Shown here piece after piece: positions 24,088 to 31,868 of a stretch of DNA of 64,000 nt (position 1 is its first letter; each line of letters starts with the position of its first letter). The stretch comes from Tunturibacter empetritectus (GTDB taxonomy: Bacteria; Acidobacteriota; Terriglobia; Terriglobales; Acidobacteriaceae), in contig NZ_CP132932.1 in NCBI RefSeq assembly GCF_040358985.1, positions 496,001-560,000 on the forward strand, read 5' to 3'. The position numbers were made by a program, and so were the translations under genes. The notes below the pieces were generated by a model, which had not been told where the DNA came from, made no database searches, and saw only the letters and a program-made list of their open reading frames with translations.

Positions 24088-25329
24088 CTAGAAGCTACCC
24101 GCAAAGATCGCCTTCAACTTCGCCTTCAGCCCCTGCTCTTCGCTCGCACGCCGAACCTGCGTCCTGTGCGTATACAACAGCATCCCAATCGCCGCCGAAA
24201 ACTCCGGCACCGCCAGCTCAGCAGGCATCCGCGAGAGCGGCACCGGGTATCCGATCCGCGCCGGCACCCGCAACAAACTCTCCGCATTATCCAACAGCCC
24301 GGCCATGTTCGCGCCGCCGCCAGTCACCACACAGCCCGCGCCAAGTGCCTCCAGCACTCCACCCTGCCGCAGATTATCCCGCAGCATCGTAAACAACTCG
24401 CGCGCACGCGGCTCTAGAATCTCCGCCAGAAATCTCTGCCGCACCATCCGCGCCGACTGCCCGCCCCCACCCAGGGCACCGACCGCAAGGTTGCCGCCAA
24501 CCTCAATCTCATTCAACTGCGGCACCGCCGTCACCACGCAGTGCCCATACATCTTCTTCAGATACTCTGCTTCCTCAACCGTCACGTGCAGCCCAACCGC
24601 CAAGTCATTTGTAAAGTGATCTCCACCGATCGGCAGCACCGCCGTATGCGCAATCGATCCCTCAAAAAAAACCGCAAGCTCCGTCGTGCTCGACCCTATA
24701 TCAGCCATGCAGACGCCTAGCTCCCGCTCATCGGCGCTCAGCACCGCCTCAGCTGCGGCGATCCCCTCATACACCGTATCCATCACCTCGAGCCCCGCAC
24801 GGTTCGCGCACGTTATCACGCTCTGCGCCACACCACCCGAGCACGTCGACAGATGCAGATTCACCTCAAGCCTGTTCCCCACCATCCCCACCGGATCATG
24901 AATCCCCGGCTGATCATCCAGGATGAACTCCTGCGGCAACAGATGAAGCACCTCGCGATCCGGAGGCAGCGCCACCGAACGCGCACGATCCACCGCAGCC
25001 CGCACCTCCTCCCGCGTAATCTCCCGCATCCTGCTGCCCATGCTGATGCCGCCGCGCGAGTTCACTCCGCGCACATGCGTCCCGCCAATGCCCACAATCG
25101 CCGTCTCAATCCCAGCCTTCGCCACACGCTCCGCCGTCAGCGCCGCACGATTGATCGCCTCCGCGGCCGGCCCCAGCTCCGCAATCAAACCCTTGCGCAT
25201 TCCTCGCGACGGCTCCACGCCATGTCCCCGATACCGCAGCACACCATCCTGCAGCTCAGCCACCAGCACACAACTCTTCGTGCTTCCCGCGTCGAGCACG
25301 GTGATCAGATTGTCCTGCTTCTGATTCAT
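24088..25329 (-). CDS. ftsA: Cell division protein FtsA
   Basis: An actin-fold ATPase that tethers FtsZ to the inner membrane and recruits late divisome proteins. The 413-residue product has the phosphate-1 motif VLDAGSTKSCVLVAEL near the N-terminus, the SHS2 (1C) region (GIGGTHVRGVNSRGG), the phosphate-2 motif MADIGSSTTELAVF and the adenosine motif VVTGGGANMAGL. The C-terminal GLKAKLKAIFAGSF is an amphipathic membrane-targeting helix. Its ATG overlaps the ftsQ stop (ATGA, 25326-25329), so translation is coupled. In most genomes ftsZ follows directly; here it is 6.8 kb away. Confidence 0.96.
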   Translation of the reverse strand: MNQKQDNLITVLDAGSTKSCVLVAELQDGVLRYRGHGVEPSRGMRKGLIAELGPAAEAINRAALTAERVAKAGIETAIVGIGGTHVRGVNSRGGISMGSRMREITREEVRAAVDRARSVALPPDREVLHLLPQEFILDDQPGIHDPVGMVGNRLEVNLHLSTCSGGVAQSVITCANRAGLEVMDTVYEGIAAAEAVLSADERELGVCMADIGSSTTELAVFFEGSIAHTAVLPIGGDHFTNDLAVGLHVTVEEAEYLKKMYGHCVVTAVPQLNEIEVGGNLAVGALGGGGQSARMVRQRFLAEILEPRARELFTMLRDNLRQGGVLEALGAGCVVTGGGANMAGLLDNAESLLRVPARIGYPVPLSRMPAELAVPEFSAAIGMLLYTHRTQVRRASEEQGLKAKLKAIFAGSF

Positions 25330-26702
25330 GGTTGTACCGCCTGTGCAGGATGATACTGCGTCGAACCAGCCGACGGCTTCGCAACCACCGAATGGGGCTT
25401 CGCAACGACAACATGTTTCGCCTTTGGATCGACCTTCTTCGCCTTCACCGGCAAATGACTCTTCGCCGCACCATTTGCTGTCGCCTTGGCAGAAGCCTTG
25501 CTCTTCACCACAGCCGCGTGCTTCACTCCCGCAACGTGTGCCGCTGGCGCAGCTTTTGCGGGTGTCTTCACAACAGGCTTCGCCGCAGGCTTGGCCTCAT
25601 CGATACTTGTATGCTGAGCCGCTCCAGCAGGCGTCTTCGTATCAGCCGCCATCACCGCCGCGCCGTTCGGCGACGAAGCCACCGGCACACCAGCTCCCGG
25701 CTGCATCTCCAGTACCACCTGCCGCTCATACCGCATATCCACCGACGAGAGCTTCGGATAAACCGTCCGCCACTCCGGCAGATGCTCTTCAAATCTCCTG
25801 TAGCGGTCCAGAAAATCCGCATCGCCAAAGTGAACCAGCACCTCACTCGACTTATCCGGAATCAACGCCTTCACATCCTCAGGATTCGACAGGTCCACCT
25901 CGCTCAGCCCCTGCGAAATCTTCTCCCCGCCCGTCCCCGCCGCCCCGTCCAGCTCCGACGTAAATCGCTCATAGATCTTCATCCGTGCCGCACGCGTCGA
26001 CAGCGGATCATCCGCCGAGATCCCCGTCACCACCGGAAACGAATACTTCCCATCCGGCTTGGCCCCCACCGGCATATCCAGCAGCACGCCGTTCCCATCT
26101 ACCAATCCAATATGATTTCCCTGCCGCACAAACGCCACCGGCGTCCTCTCCACAATCGACACCCTCATCCGGTTCGGCAGCAGCCGCATCACCGTCGCAT
26201 GCGCCACCCACGGCAGCCGCTCCAGCTCCGCGCGCCTCTGCGTCAGCGACACCGTAAAGATATTCCGCTCCACATCCTCGCCAAAGATGCTCAACAGCTG
26301 CGCCCGCGTCACATGCGCATTCCCCTGAAACTCAATCGACGATGACGAAGGAATCACAAACCGCTCATCGTGCAACAAAAAACTCCTCGCCATCGCAAAC
26401 AGCCCGGCGCAGACCCCAAGCAGAACCAACACCCCACATCCCGCAGCGATCCTTCCCCACTTGGTCGCAGGCACTCCGCGAAACCGCACCCGTACCCCCG
26501 CCTTGCGTCGTCCCACCGGAGCGTCATCGTCCCAATGCGGATCGTCCGCAAAGTCCTCGCTGAGATCGCGACGCAGCCGCCGCTCCGGCGAAGCCGACAC
26601 CCGCCGCGGCCCCCGCGCGCCTCGAGACTCCGAGACGTAATTCTTTTCAGGCGCCTCTAGCACCGTTGTTCCACCCCTCGAAAAAGCATCGCTTTGTCGC
26701 AC
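25326..26702 (-). CDS. ftsQ: Cell division protein FtsQ with long cationic tail
   Basis: A bitopic divisome protein linking FtsB/FtsL to the septal synthase. GTG start; 458 residues. A basic cytoplasmic region (1-82) precedes the membrane segment GRIAAGCGVLVLLGVCAGLF (83-102). A POTRA domain (about 120-190; IEFQGNAHVTRAQLLSIFGE) and the beta-rich FtsQ domain (to about 340) follow. The last 104 residues (355-458) are a Lys/Ala/Val/His-rich repetitive tail (KPAAKPVVKTPAKAAPAAH and similar), absent from E. coli FtsQ (276 residues). That tail is periplasmic and strongly cationic, and could contact peptidoglycan or membrane phosphates. It overlaps ftsA by 4 nt; murC lies 111 nt upstream. Confidence 0.92.
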   Translation of the reverse strand: MRQSDAFSRGGTTVLEAPEKNYVSESRGARGPRRVSASPERRLRRDLSEDFADDPHWDDDAPVGRRKAGVRVRFRGVPATKWGRIAAGCGVLVLLGVCAGLFAMARSFLLHDERFVIPSSSSIEFQGNAHVTRAQLLSIFGEDVERNIFTVSLTQRRAELERLPWVAHATVMRLLPNRMRVSIVERTPVAFVRQGNHIGLVDGNGVLLDMPVGAKPDGKYSFPVVTGISADDPLSTRAARMKIYERFTSELDGAAGTGGEKISQGLSEVDLSNPEDVKALIPDKSSEVLVHFGDADFLDRYRRFEEHLPEWRTVYPKLSSVDMRYERQVVLEMQPGAGVPVASSPNGAAVMAADTKTPAGAAQHTSIDEAKPAAKPVVKTPAKAAPAAHVAGVKHAAVVKSKASAKATANGAAKSHLPVKAKKVDPKAKHVVVAKPHSVVAKPSAGSTQYHPAQAVQP

Positions 26703-26813
26703 GCCTGAGCAAGGCCGCGAGAATCGCCATCCTGAGCATAACTCGCACCGCGCCTGCCATTCCCACCCATCTTCAGCATGTACCCTTTCAGGAACTCACC
26801 CATTCGTCCCACT

Positions 26814-28205
26814 TCAAGATAAAGCCTCCAGCAACGCAGCCCCCGCCTGCGATACACTCCCCGCCCCCAGCGTCAAAATCACATCCCCTACCTTTGCCTC
26901 CCGCACCAGCGCCGCGACGCCCTCATCCACCGAAGCCGCATACTCCACCCCAGCTCCACCCGCAGCCCGAATCGCCTTCACCAGCGTCTGCGCATCAACC
27001 CCCGCAATTGGAGCCTCACTCGCCGCATAGATATCCAACACCTCAACCGTATCCGCGTCCCTGAAAGCCCCCGCAAACTCCGCCATCAAATCCAGCGTCC
27101 GCGTAAACCGATGCGGCTGAAACAAAACATGCAACCGCGAGTACCCACACTCCCGCGCCGCCCGCAGCGTAGCCAAAATCTCCGTCGGATGATGTCCATA
27201 GTCATCCACCACAGTCACGCCCCGCACCTCACCCTTGATCTGAAACCGCCGATCCACCCCACGAAACGTCTCCAGCCCCGCCGCAATCTGGTCCGGAGCC
27301 ACCCCCAGCTGCACCCCCACCGCCACCGCAGCCGCAGCATTCAACACATTATGCCGCCCCGGAACATGCAGCCGAAACTTCCCCAACACAAGCCCCTTGT
27401 AGTTCACAGCGAAACACGAGTGACACTCCGCATCCTTCGGCAACACCTCCACGCGAAAGTCCGCATCCACACTTTCGCCATAGGTATAAACCTTCCGCCT
27501 CACCCGCGGCAGCACCGTTCGCAGCAGGGCATTATCCACGCACGCCGTAGTCGCTCCATAGAACGGCAGCCTATCCATAAACTCGAGAAACGCTCCCTCA
27601 ACATCCTCCATATCGCGATAGCAATCCATATGTTCGCGATCCAGATTCGTCACCACCGCCAGCACCGGCGACAGCTTCAAAAAACTCCGGTCGCTCTCAT
27701 CCGCCTCCGCCACCAGGTACTGCGAGTTGCCCAGCCGAGCATTCGACCCCAGCGCATTCACCCTTCCACCCACCACCACCGTCGGATCCAGCCCGCCCCC
27801 TGCCAGCACCGCCGCCACCATCGAGGTCGTCGTAGTCTTCCCATGCATTCCCGCCACGGCGATCCCATACTTCAGCCGCATCAGCTCCGCCAGCATCTCC
27901 GCCCGCTGAATCACCGGAATCTTCCGCTCCCGCGCATCCAGCACCTCAGGATTGTCCTTAGCCACTGCCGAACTCGTCACGACAACATCGCTGGCAGCAG
28001 CATTGCTTGCAACGTGTCCCTCAAAGATTCGCGCCCCCATCCCCAGCAGCCGATCCGTCACCGCACTCCGCCGCAGGTCGCTCCCCGAGACCGAGTACCC
28101 CATCGTCAGCAGAATCTCCGCGATCCCGCTCATCCCAATCCCGCCGATCCCGATAAAGTGAATCCTCTGCGACGGGGCAAACAAAAAATGTCCAGGCACA
28201 AACAT
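26814..28205 (-). CDS. murC: UDP-N-acetylmuramate--L-alanine ligase
   Basis: An ATP-dependent cytosolic ligase that adds L-Ala to UDP-MurNAc, the first peptide step of peptidoglycan. The 463-residue protein shows IHFIGIGGIGMSGIAEIL (substrate-binding Rossmann motif), the Mur ligase P-loop GMHGKTTTTSM, VAEADESDRSFL and the C-terminal DDYGHHPTEI and LFQPHRFTRT motifs that distinguish MurC. I prefer the ATG at 28205 to an in-frame TTG at 28214. No fusion to Ddl or MurB is present, and neither gene occurs in the window. Upstream, a plus-strand gene and repeats separate it from murG. Confidence 0.96.
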   Translation of the reverse strand: MFVPGHFLFAPSQRIHFIGIGGIGMSGIAEILLTMGYSVSGSDLRRSAVTDRLLGMGARIFEGHVASNAAASDVVVTSSAVAKDNPEVLDARERKIPVIQRAEMLAELMRLKYGIAVAGMHGKTTTTSMVAAVLAGGGLDPTVVVGGRVNALGSNARLGNSQYLVAEADESDRSFLKLSPVLAVVTNLDREHMDCYRDMEDVEGAFLEFMDRLPFYGATTACVDNALLRTVLPRVRRKVYTYGESVDADFRVEVLPKDAECHSCFAVNYKGLVLGKFRLHVPGRHNVLNAAAAVAVGVQLGVAPDQIAAGLETFRGVDRRFQIKGEVRGVTVVDDYGHHPTEILATLRAARECGYSRLHVLFQPHRFTRTLDLMAEFAGAFRDADTVEVLDIYAASEAPIAGVDAQTLVKAIRAAGGAGVEYAASVDEGVAALVREAKVGDVILTLGAGSVSQAGAALLEALS

Positions 28206-28675
28206 GCTGACCAATCTCTACTTTCAAAAAATTGCGCGCAACGAGCTAATCCTTCACTCTATCAGCGCAAAGAATCTCTCTCTATCCCGACCAGCGGGAG
28301 GGCACAATCGATCCTTCCACCCCAGAAAAGGTACACAAGTCACGAAGTGACCGCCCCACGCGCAGTGGGCCCGTCCGGCAGGACAGAAGCACGCGCAGCG
28401 GGCCCGTCCGGTAGGACCGGTCATTTCCACTCTCCGCCGCGCCTAAATAATCACAAATCCCCCAACAAATCGATCAAATCCCTACAACCTTTTCAGCCAC
28501 ACCAAGGAACCCTGCTCTGTCAATATTTCGCAACAAACGATATATATTCGTGTCTAATCATTTGAGCACTTGACCCGGGAACTCCCAGCCGGGCTGGAAC
28601 TCGTCCTTGCTCTCCGCGAAGTCCGCCGCACGACGCAACCCCGGATAACCGAAGGCTGAGCAGGAAGGTAGCGCT
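28206..28675. other. Divergent intergenic region with dispersed repeat
   Basis: A 470-bp gap between murC (-) and the YXWGXW gene (+). It contains the direct repeat at 28321-28420 and, at about 28440-28560, AT-rich DNA likely to hold promoters. Two GGAACT boxes (28578-28583, 28596-28601) followed by CGTCC resemble ECF-sigma -35 elements, but the spacing to a -10 GTC is not ideal. No gene was seen. Confidence 0.45.
28321..28420 (+). repeat. Dispersed palindromic repeat, copy 1
   Basis: Core 28321-28385 contains GTCAC-GAA-GTGAC and GCCCCAC-GCGC-AGTGGGC hairpins followed by CCGTCCGGCAGGACA. A second half-unit (ACGCGCAGCGGGCCCGTCCGG) follows at 28390-28416. The same 65 bases, with one substitution, recur in the same orientation at 31782-31846, and a shorter copy lies at 53439-53498. 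No coding capacity or terminal transposase was seen; it behaves like a REP or MITE-type element. Confidence 0.88.
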
Positions 28676-29938
28676 ATGACGTTCACCCGCCTCTTCAGAA
28701 ACTCACTCGGTGTAGCAACACTAGCCGGCTTCACGCTGGCCATGCCGCTTATGGCCCAAGCTCAAGTCGAACCCTACAACCCCAACGATCAATACGGCTC
28801 TCCCGCCGCCCAGCAGGCTCAGCAGGATCCCCAATTCGCGGCCCAGCAGCAGGACAACACCGCGTCGCAGCAGTACGCCCCCCCTCAGCAATATGGCGAC
28901 CCCAACCAGGGACCTCCACAGCAGTACGGCGATCCCAACCAGGGCGCGCCCCAGCAGTATGGAGCACCTCAGCCCGGACAACCCCAGGGCATCGAGCAGG
29001 CCCCACCCCAAATCCCCGACTACGAGCAGCCCCCCGCCCCCGGTGATGGCTATATATGGACCCCCGGCTACTGGGCCTGGACCGCTGATGGCTATCAGTG
29101 GGTTCAGGGCGCATGGGTACTCGCTCCCTACTCCGGAGCCCTCTGGACCCCTGGCTACTGGGGTTTCAACGACGGCTACTACTGGAACGCAGGTTACTGG
29201 GGTCCCTACGTCGGCTACTACGGCGGCATCAACTACGGCTTCGGCTACTTCGGCATAGGCTTCTACGGCGGATACTGGGGCGGCGGCCGCTTTTACTACA
29301 ACCGCGCCTACTGCAACATCGGTCGCGGATGGCATGGCGGCAACTTCTACAATCACTCCTATAACGGTTACTCCGGCCGCCCTGGCGGAGCCAGCTTCAC
29401 TCACGTGAACAACACCGCCTATCACGGCAATAACTTCTCCGGCGCTCGCGGCTCCAGCATCAACGGCCACAGCTTCGCCCAATCCAACGTCGGCCGCGGC
29501 AATCCGGCAGGCTTCGGCGACCACAGCATCCACACCGGCTATAGTGGAGCAACCGCCAACAACGGAACCGCCCGCGCCTACAACGGCACCGACGCCAATG
29601 CAGGCCGCACCTACAGCAATGCCGGTGCGAACTACAACGCAAGCCGCGCTTACAGCGGTAGCAGCGCGAACTACAACGCAGGCCGAACCTATGCCGGCAA
29701 CAGCGCCTACAGCGGAGCCTCTCGCGGCTACTCGCAGCCAGCCGCTGCACAGAGTCACGCTAACTACGCCAGCGCTCCCCACGCCTCATACTCCGGTGGA
29801 GGTAACTACGGCGGAGGCGGTTCGCATGGCGGAGGCGGCTATAGCGGCGGCGGTGGAGGAGGTGGCTTCCATGGCGGTGGTGGCGGCGGAGGCGGTGGCG
29901 GCGGATCACACGGCGGCGGTGGCGGCGGTCATCGCTAA
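28676..29938 (+). CDS. YXWGXW-repeat exported protein, Gly-rich tail
   Basis: A 420-residue secreted protein with a signal peptide (TRLFRNSLGVATLAGFTLAM ... AQA, residues 3-30). A Gln/Pro-rich segment with tandem QYGDPNQG units (about 60-110) is followed by the YXWGXW-type repeat block: YIWTPGYWAWTADGYQWVQG, LWTPGYWGFNDGYYWNAGYW. Then come a Tyr/Gly-rich stretch, an Asn/Ala/Ser-rich repeat region and a poly-Gly/His tail (GGGGGGFHGGGG and similar). Such proteins are thought to be envelope or extracellular structural proteins; function is unknown. AGGAAGG lies 8 nt before the ATG and a strong terminator follows at 29973. It is monocistronic and opposite to the surrounding dcw genes, between murG and murC. 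Confidence 0.83.
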   Translation: MTFTRLFRNSLGVATLAGFTLAMPLMAQAQVEPYNPNDQYGSPAAQQAQQDPQFAAQQQDNTASQQYAPPQQYGDPNQGPPQQYGDPNQGAPQQYGAPQPGQPQGIEQAPPQIPDYEQPPAPGDGYIWTPGYWAWTADGYQWVQGAWVLAPYSGALWTPGYWGFNDGYYWNAGYWGPYVGYYGGINYGFGYFGIGFYGGYWGGGRFYYNRAYCNIGRGWHGGNFYNHSYNGYSGRPGGASFTHVNNTAYHGNNFSGARGSSINGHSFAQSNVGRGNPAGFGDHSIHTGYSGATANNGTARAYNGTDANAGRTYSNAGANYNASRAYSGSSANYNAGRTYAGNSAYSGASRGYSQPAAAQSHANYASAPHASYSGGGNYGGGGSHGGGGYSGGGGGGGFHGGGGGGGGGGGSHGGGGGGHR

Positions 29939-29972
29939 AACCCGAGCCAGCAAACCAAAGAACTGAAAATTT

Positions 29973-30006
29973 AAAGGGCTGAGGAATCAAATCCTCAGCC
30001 CTTTCC
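29973..30006 (+). terminator. Intrinsic terminator of the YXWGXW gene
   Basis: A perfect 13-bp stem AAAGGGCTGAGGA / TCCTCAGCCCTTT (29973-29985 and 29992-30004) with a 6-nt loop, followed by CCTTGGCTTT. It lies 35 nt past the stop codon. Confidence 0.88.
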
Positions 30007-30149
30007 TTGGCTTTCATCACCACTCAACAAACCGCCATTTCGACCGAAGCGAACCACAGTCTCATCGTAGTCAGCGCAGTGGAGAAACGCCCGCGCATTT
30101 GCCTCTGCTGCTGCCGTTGCCTCTGCTGTTGCTTTTGCCCGTTCCTGCC

Positions 30150-30240
30150 GTCATCCTGAGCGTAGCGAAGGATCCCGACACACCACCACTCACCCATACC
30201 GCTAGAACCCTTTCAACCCACATTCAACCGCTTGAGATTG
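30150..30240 (+). repeat. REP-like repeat of the GTCATCCTGAGCG family, copy 1
   Basis: Starts GTCATCCTGAGCGTAGCGAA and continues GGATCCCGAC, then about 60 bases that align with the region after the copy at 51043 (shared elements CACC, ACCGCT, CCCTTT, ACCCACA and TCAA in the same order). This suggests an element of about 90 bp rather than just the 30-base head. Confidence 0.7.
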
Positions 30241-30376
30241 CTCACCATTTCCCTCTGCTAAGTCCCATCAAAAACCGTGTCAAGCCCCCAAATCATCAAA
30301 ACCCGCGCCAATCCAGCAGATTCGCGTGGCGTATCAGTTATGCTCCAACCGCTATACTTGATACATAGATCAAAGA

Positions 30377-30403
30377 AGCCCCGGCCAAAATCGGGGCTTT
30401 CGC
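30377..30403 (-). terminator. Hairpin terminator downstream of murG
   Basis: AAGCCCCG-GCCAAAAT-CGGGGCTT gives an 8-bp GC-rich stem. On the minus strand the following bases are CTTTGATC, and on the plus strand TCGCC, so it most likely serves the murG-side transcript. It lies about 180 nt beyond the murG stop. Confidence 0.6.
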
Positions 30404-30524
30404 CATTAAAGCCCGTAACTCCTTTAGAAAGACGATTCTGCAAGTAACCTTTTTAGAATGAATATTTTACGAGGCCACATTCCACGCAAGTAGATGATTA
30501 TAAATGGGTTACGCGCCGATAATA

Positions 30525-30535
30525 GGGGGGGGGGG
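30525..30535. repeat. Eleven-base poly-G tract
   Basis: An uninterrupted G11 run sits 47 nt past the murG stop. It is the longest homopolymer noticed in the window. It could be a slippage hotspot or an assembly-error site. No reading frame with a good start depends on it. Confidence 0.9.
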
Positions 30536-30581
30536 TACCCCATGAAAGGAAACACCGAATGGCCACGCTCAAACAGAATCG

Positions 30582-31724
30582 TCAACACCCCGCCAGCTCT
30601 GCCACCATATGCCCAATCTCCGTTACCGCATCCGGGTGTGCCAGTCCCCGAACTCTCCGGCCCATCTCCGCCAGTCTCCCTGCATCCAGCAAAAGTCCAG
30701 ACAGGTCGCTTAACAGAAACGCTCCCATCAGGTCGTCCGCTTCCTGCACCCGCAGCTCCGCCGCCCCAACCCGCGCAAAGGCCTCCGCATTCTTCATCTG
30801 GTGGTCGTCCGCCGCTCCCGGAAAAGGCACCAGCACCGCCGGCCGTCCCGCCGCTGCCAGCTCCGCAACCGTACTCGCACCACTGCGGCAAAGAATCAGA
30901 TCCGCATCCGCAAACCTCCTCGGCATATCGTCGAGATACGCCGCTACCTCCCAGCGAGAGGGATCCGCACCGCTCGCCCCATACGCCTCCCCGGTCGACT
31001 CCGCCTGCCCCTTCCCAGTCTGGTGCAGAATCCTCAGCCCCGGCACATACTCCAACAGCCGCTTTGCAATCTTCGGCATCACCGAATTGAAGACCCGCGC
31101 CCCCTGGCTGCCGCCAAACACAAGCAACCGTCGAGCCGATGCCGGCCCATCCTGGGCAACACTACCTACGAAAGAGATGCGATCCTCCTTCGCATCCGGC
31201 ATCGGAGCAATCTCAAAAAACTCCTGCCGCACCGGAATCCCAGTTACCCGTGCACCGCGAAAGTACCTCCGGGTCTCCTCGAAGTTCACCGCCGCCGCAC
31301 TCACGCGTCGCCCTACCAGCCGGTTCGCCAGCCCCGGCACCGCATTCGGCTCAAACGCCAGCGTAGGAACCCGCAACAGAACCGCCGCCATCATCGCCGG
31401 CCCCGAAGCATACCCGCCCACCCCCACCACCACATCCGGCTTGAAGCTCCGCGCCAGTTCCAGGCACCGAGCAACGCCAAGCGGCAGATCAGCCACCGTC
31501 CGTACCCGCGTCGCTAAACTCACATTCTTCAACTGCCCTACGCGAATCAGCTCCAGAGGAAACCCAGCCTCCGGCACCAGGCGAGTCTCAAGCCCCCGCG
31601 CCGTCCCCACAAACCGCACCTCGGCCTCATGCGCATCGCGCAGCTCCCGCGCAATCGCCAGCGCCGGAATCACATGCCCCCCGGTGCCCCCGCCAGCAAT
31701 CAAAACTCGCAAAGCTTGTCTCAC
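30582..31724 (-). CDS. murG: MurG lipid II-forming GlcNAc transferase
   Basis: A peripheral inner-membrane GT-B glycosyltransferase that adds GlcNAc from UDP-GlcNAc to lipid I. I choose the GTG at 31724, which places RVLIAGGGTGGHVIPALAIA at the N-terminus, as in all MurG proteins; the longer frame runs into the dispersed repeat at 31782-31846. Other signatures are VVGVGGYASGPAMMAA, FEPNAVPGLANR, VFGGSQGARVFN and, in the C-terminal UDP-GlcNAc site, CRSGASTVAELAAAGRPAVLVPFPGAADDHQ. The 380-residue length is slightly above the usual 355. It lies 144 nt downstream of ftsW, the gap being filled by the repeat. Confidence 0.96.
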   Translation of the reverse strand: MRQALRVLIAGGGTGGHVIPALAIARELRDAHEAEVRFVGTARGLETRLVPEAGFPLELIRVGQLKNVSLATRVRTVADLPLGVARCLELARSFKPDVVVGVGGYASGPAMMAAVLLRVPTLAFEPNAVPGLANRLVGRRVSAAAVNFEETRRYFRGARVTGIPVRQEFFEIAPMPDAKEDRISFVGSVAQDGPASARRLLVFGGSQGARVFNSVMPKIAKRLLEYVPGLRILHQTGKGQAESTGEAYGASGADPSRWEVAAYLDDMPRRFADADLILCRSGASTVAELAAAGRPAVLVPFPGAADDHQMKNAEAFARVGAAELRVQEADDLMGAFLLSDLSGLLLDAGRLAEMGRRVRGLAHPDAVTEIGHMVAELAGC

Positions 31725-31781
31725 CGAGCTGTACTCCAAGCTAAATTCCGACCGAAGGAAGGACCAATGCCGCTCCTCCCA

Positions 31782-31846
31782 CCCAGAAAAGGTACACAAG
31801 TCACGAAGTGACCGCCCCACGCGGAGTGGGCCCGTCCGGCAGGACA
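31782..31846 (+). repeat. Dispersed palindromic repeat, copy 2
   Basis: Matches 28321-28385 with one clear substitution (CGCGGAG for CGCGCAG), in the same orientation. Together the two copies bracket murG and the YXWGXW gene as 65-bp direct repeats 3.46 kb apart. Confidence 0.88.
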
Positions 31847-31868
31847 AAGGATTTGACTCTCTTCCACC

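Larger units (their letters stand above)
30007..30581. other. Intergenic region with repeats, terminator and G tract
   Basis: A long gap between convergent genes. It holds a diverged REP-like hairpin (about 30036-30091), a run of TTGCCTCTGCTG-like triplet repeats (30098-30140), the dispersed repeat at 30150-30240, a hairpin terminator at 30377-30403 and an 11-G homopolymer at 30525-30535. Short reading frames cross it, but none has a ribosome-binding site and family-like sequence together. Confidence 0.55.

Noticed and set aside
28578-28606. ECF-sigma promoter (GGAACT boxes and CGTCC) before the YXWGXW gene.
   Set aside because: The distance between the boxes and the CGTC is off by about 2-4 bases from the usual spacing; kept only as a note in the intergenic entry.
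31725-31847. An N-terminal extension of MurG starting at a TTG in the repeat.
   Set aside because: The extension is encoded by the dispersed repeat and intergenic DNA, while the GTG at 31724 gives the canonical MurG start.
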